From Rotaria socialis (Eukaryota; Rotifera; Eurotatoria; Philodinida; Philodinidae), in NCBI GenBank assembly GCA_905331475.1, contig CAJNYU010004201.1, positions 8,935-72,934 of the forward strand: DNA of 64,000 nucleotides, read 5' to 3'. Every line of letters starts with the position of its first letter. Position 1 is the first letter of the stretch. Shown here in pieces: positions 61,001-64,000 of the stretch. A program made the position numbers and the translations under genes. The notes beneath the pieces were generated by a model, which made no database searches, was not told where the DNA came from, and saw only the letters and a program-made list of their open reading frames with translations.

Positions 61001-64000
61001 TCATAGATATGTCATGTTGGAAGAAAAATATTAATTTTGAAAAGCAACTAATGATATGTTGAAACAAACTCCAAAAGAAGAGAGTCGGAGTGTGCCAGGT
61101 CGAAACGATTCAATACATTCAAGAAAAAAAAATAATTCTCACTTTTTCACTCGTGTCTAATTTAATTTTCGACGTTTCTTGAAAGCAAAAATTTACTGTT
61201 TTACTGTTCAATTATTTTACATAATTGATTTCAGGAGTAAAAAAAGGATTTCTTCCTGAAATATAATTGTCATGGTTTTATAATATTATACGAAAACAAA
61301 TTTAATTCTTTTCTTCTCTCATAATACTTGTCTGTCGCAGATTTTTATGTTACACTTCAATATCTCATCAGATTCTTTTCTTAACAGCCTCTTAGATGCT
61401 TTTAACAATTGCTCACTTTTTTTCAAAAACCATTCAGACATCTTTTTGTTTTACCTTTATTAATTTCCGTTCGAGTTTTATAGTTTGTTGGTTGTTCATC
61501 ATCAAAAGCTTCAGTTGAAAATTGTTTCAGAGAACTTTGCTCATCGATATAACCTTTACCGATGATTTCAACATTTGTATTTGTTGTACGTTGGGTAGTT
61601 CTACCGTTTGAATTATTATCATTGGCTTGTCGAGATGATGACGATGGATCTGTAGGTGGTAATTGAGATCTATCAAGTTTTGATTTTGAACCAGAACGAG
61701 CAAGACGTGGTTTAGTTGAAAACAATTGCTCTTTAGCTATTGATTGTGTCGATCTGACAGAAGAAGAAAAGAATTCACAAATCGCTCTAATTGTTTTTCT
61801 TCGAATGATCGTACCTTGTACTTGAGTTAATATCGTTTTCAATTTCACGTCCTGATTGTGAATAGACTCCACTTTCGTTGCAATTTTCAGGTGTTATAGT
61901 TCGTGCCGATGGTGAATCTAAATCACTGCCGTTACTAAATAATCGTTCGATTTTACGTCGTGTTGAACTACTATGTACGGATCGAATAGGCTTTTTCGTT
62001 TGTTTGTGATCGTTCTAAAAATTGGGTCATTTCTTTTGATATTCTTTAAAGTCATTCTTAGCTTTCTTTACCTCAGGTGTGCTATTGTCTTCTAATGTAT
62101 TTATCGATAGAGAACGTGATTCTATTGCACTATCGATACCTTCATCATTATCATTTTCAGAATCGAAGTGACGTTTTGATGCAATTTGTTCTTGTTCTTG
62201 ATGGCTATGAACCTGGGATGTTGTTAGAAGATTGTGCATAGCTGGAAAACGATTTACTGATGAACGACGAGGTATAGATGGGCGAAATTGAAGTATATTA
62301 TTATAATTAGTTTCTATATAGGGAAATTAAATAGAAGAAAGCAAGTTGATAGATGTTAAATAATTTATTTTTGTTAAAAAAAACAAGCGAAACAAATGTC
62401 TAACGGTGTTCTTTCTGTCCTGCCCACGATTGACATCAAACTTGTTCAAGGTCTCATTAAAAATAAGAACAAAATTATTTATATCATTTTAATGGGAAAA
62501 AAACATTTTTTGTTCTTTATCTAATTATCTTGAAATAAGTCATTACAAGAATATAATTATATGAAATCGATGCTGAATTTCGCATTTATAAAAGAAGATT
62601 TCTATAAGATAGAAAGATAATAGCTTTTATATTGATACCAGAAAAAATCATTTATAAATGGATACAAAAATGTTTTATCAATATCTATTTAACTCGTATA
62701 TTATGAGTATTAGATTAGGTAAAGCAGAGTCATTGATAACTAGGGGCGTAACCAGAGGGTGGTTCAGCCCCCCTACAATTTTTTTCTGGTGGCGCTCGTA
62801 CTGATAACGCCTACTTAAAAAAGGAAATAAGAGTTGCTTCTGTGTTTGTCGTTAAAAGTGCCTAATGGCCTGATACTTTTAAGTGTTTTTCTGTTGTCAG
62901 GTACAAACCTTGTTTTTGACTAGTTATATGTGGTTCATTCGAAGTTTTATTATTATTTTTTGATAATTTTTTTGCCCATTCGTCTGTAAAAACTTTTTCA
63001 GTAAATGCTGTTGGATGATATTTATTATTTCCAGTTATAGTAAAATCTAATGTTGATCCACCGGGTATATGATTCGAAACAATTGTTGCTAAGGAGAATA
63101 ATAAAATTGAAAAATATTTTTTTTTGCCAATTAATTTGATGAATAGCTATTGTAACCTAGATTACACCTCGGTTTTTTTTTCGGTTGTTAGAACGGATGA
63201 AAAGTCACTACATGTTAGCAGACGGTGAAGTTATTCGACTGAATAATTATTTATCATAGGGGAGAAAACAGATTTCTATACACGCCTATCCTATGTTTTT
63301 GCACTCATCGTCTTACATGCACGAGTAATAATAATAATAATAAAATATTTGAAAAGTAAATTAAAAACTACGTCGATTTTATCCATCTTTTTACTTACTC
63401 TTTCTTTTTATTGTTTCCTTTTTACATTCTACATAGAGTCAACGATGGCGATGATTGGAATCGTTATTAAGAAGTACAAGAAAAGAGACCGAAATCAGCG
63501 GGATATCTAATATGCATTTAAAACGATGTTTCCCACGTTATTGTATACATTATACAGAAAGTAAAAACCACGCACTCAGTTAGTTACAGGATAATGAGAT
63601 GCAAATAATAACAAGAAGAAGAAGAAGAAGAAGAGGGAAAAGGAATAACTTCAGAATTCGTTTTCTATACTACCGGCTGATGTTTGATGTTTTGGCAGCA
63701 GAGTCATTCGTTTGTTAAAATGTAACGTTTGATACTGATGCTGATCTGATGTGAAAAAAGTGATAAGTAAAAAGGAACAGCAAGCGAGAGAATAAGTTTG
63801 TTCGAGAAAAACAAAAGTGCAGGAGAGAAACGATGATATCGATTGAATGAGATAAAAACTTACAACGTTTAATTGTTTCATAATGATGATGAGTACCAGT
63901 AAATCGATTTAAATCAATATCAACATCAGGCGGCTTCAATGGAGGTATTTCATGACTAGGCATCACCTACAAATAAAACTTCATGTGAAAATCCTTTTAA
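55082..64000 (-). CDS. TOGARAM/Crescerin-like TOG-array protein, C-terminal part; 5' end outside the window
   Basis: The gene enters from the right edge: the first exon seen (about 63965 down to 63870, MPSHEIPPLKPPDVDIDLNR) is preceded by a splice acceptor, so earlier exons, probably with TOG1 and TOG2, lie beyond 64000. A long low-complexity linker follows (exons near 63090-62910, 62320-62025, 61990-61440, 60970-60870, 60810-60652) and then an Arg/Gln-rich exon to 59000. TOG3 spans roughly 58934-56873 (GLSLIQRLIAQYPDI, VKNLRSQVARIAL, HRNPAVRKTSAKYI, WYGKKIYHMLMSFDELD), and TOG4 56628-55082 (EQIRALTKQMRSSDFRERLN ... KPKQVEIHLLPTYWKLL). Exons 56628-56273, 56214-56128 and 55367-55082 join in frame. 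The family binds tubulin in the ciliary axoneme. Introns at 59346-60651 and 57003-57650 are unusually long for this locus. IGKG motifs occur twice in the linker, on successive exons. Confidence 0.88.
63612..63634. repeat. (AAG)n microsatellite in a TOGARAM intron
   Basis: A run of about seven AAG units inside the intron between the first two TOGARAM exons visible here, near a smaller ATA run at 63330-63344. No coding role. Confidence 0.8.

Noticed and set aside
62740-62830. TAGGGGCGTAACCAG string with nearby CCCCCC, resembling a transposon end
   Set aside because: No matching opposite end or target duplication was found inside the TOGARAM intron, so it is left as an unproven fragment.
1-64000. 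CRISPR arrays, bacterial operons, rRNA genes
   Set aside because: None seen. Gene structure is spliced and eukaryotic throughout, so these were not pursued further.

Overview
The window looks like animal nuclear DNA from an AT-rich genome with compact genes. Many introns are only about 50-65 nt with clean GT/AG ends, and most coding genes are recognisable metazoan families. Best guess is a bdelloid rotifer. The reasons are the tiny introns, a SPRY-like gene and a RING/RBR/ZZ gene of types that I recall as expanded in these animals, and a dispersed hairpin repeat whose ends carry TGTGGG, which resembles the telomeric hexamer I remember for bdelloids. The species call is inference.

Layout. 0.6-1.2 kb: SPRY-like gene (-). 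2.3-5.3 kb: decayed intron-bearing hAT transposase (-) carrying two copies of a short TGTGGG hairpin. 5.7-6.2 kb: small intronless gene of unknown role. 6.2-9.3 kb: gene-poor. 9.4-12.3 kb: RING/RBR/ZZ ubiquitin ligase (+). 13.9-14.7 kb: 5'-truncated gene remnant (-) that stops exactly at two neighbouring CCCAGG-ended MITEs (14.7-15.2 kb). 15.8-18.9 kb: divergent pair of a PhzF/PBLD isomerase (-) and the mitochondrial amidotransferase subunit QRSL1 (+). 19-20 kb: type II membrane protein with a D8C (GP2/uromodulin-like) domain (-). 21.3-27.2 kb: coactosin-like (+) and FNIP (+). 27.8-29.9 kb: a secreted peptide-precursor candidate (-) and a 64-aa membrane protein (-). 30-34.8 kb: gene-poor, with a 409-bp hAT-type MITE and a tRNA-like relic. 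34.8-41.7 kb: divergent pair of a short ATAD5/Elg1-like AAA+ gene (-), with a hAT MITE inside its largest intron, and prenylated UBL3 (+). 41.7-46 kb: gene-poor, ending in a poly-C/N assembly scar. 46-52.6 kb: receptor guanylyl cyclase (-). 55-64 kb: TOGARAM/Crescerin TOG-array gene (-), running off the right edge.

This is not an operon or a single pathway. It is a normal gene-dense animal locus with neighbouring housekeeping and signalling genes: mitochondrial Gln-tRNA formation, folliculin/AMPK-mTOR signalling, PCNA unloading, cGMP signalling, ciliary microtubules and actin binding. Exon chains for FNIP, ATAD5, UBL3, QRSL1 and the RBR gene were assembled by hand. Summed exon lengths for FNIP, ATAD5, UBL3 and the RBR gene are multiples of three, which supports those models. 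The most unusual material is the mobile DNA: the TGTGGG hairpins, the CCCAGG MITE pair with its TACGG-rich interior, and the two hAT MITEs with near-perfect 8-bp target duplications. Two genes also stand out: an ATAD5-like protein whose Walker A lysine is replaced, and a possible new peptide-hormone precursor.
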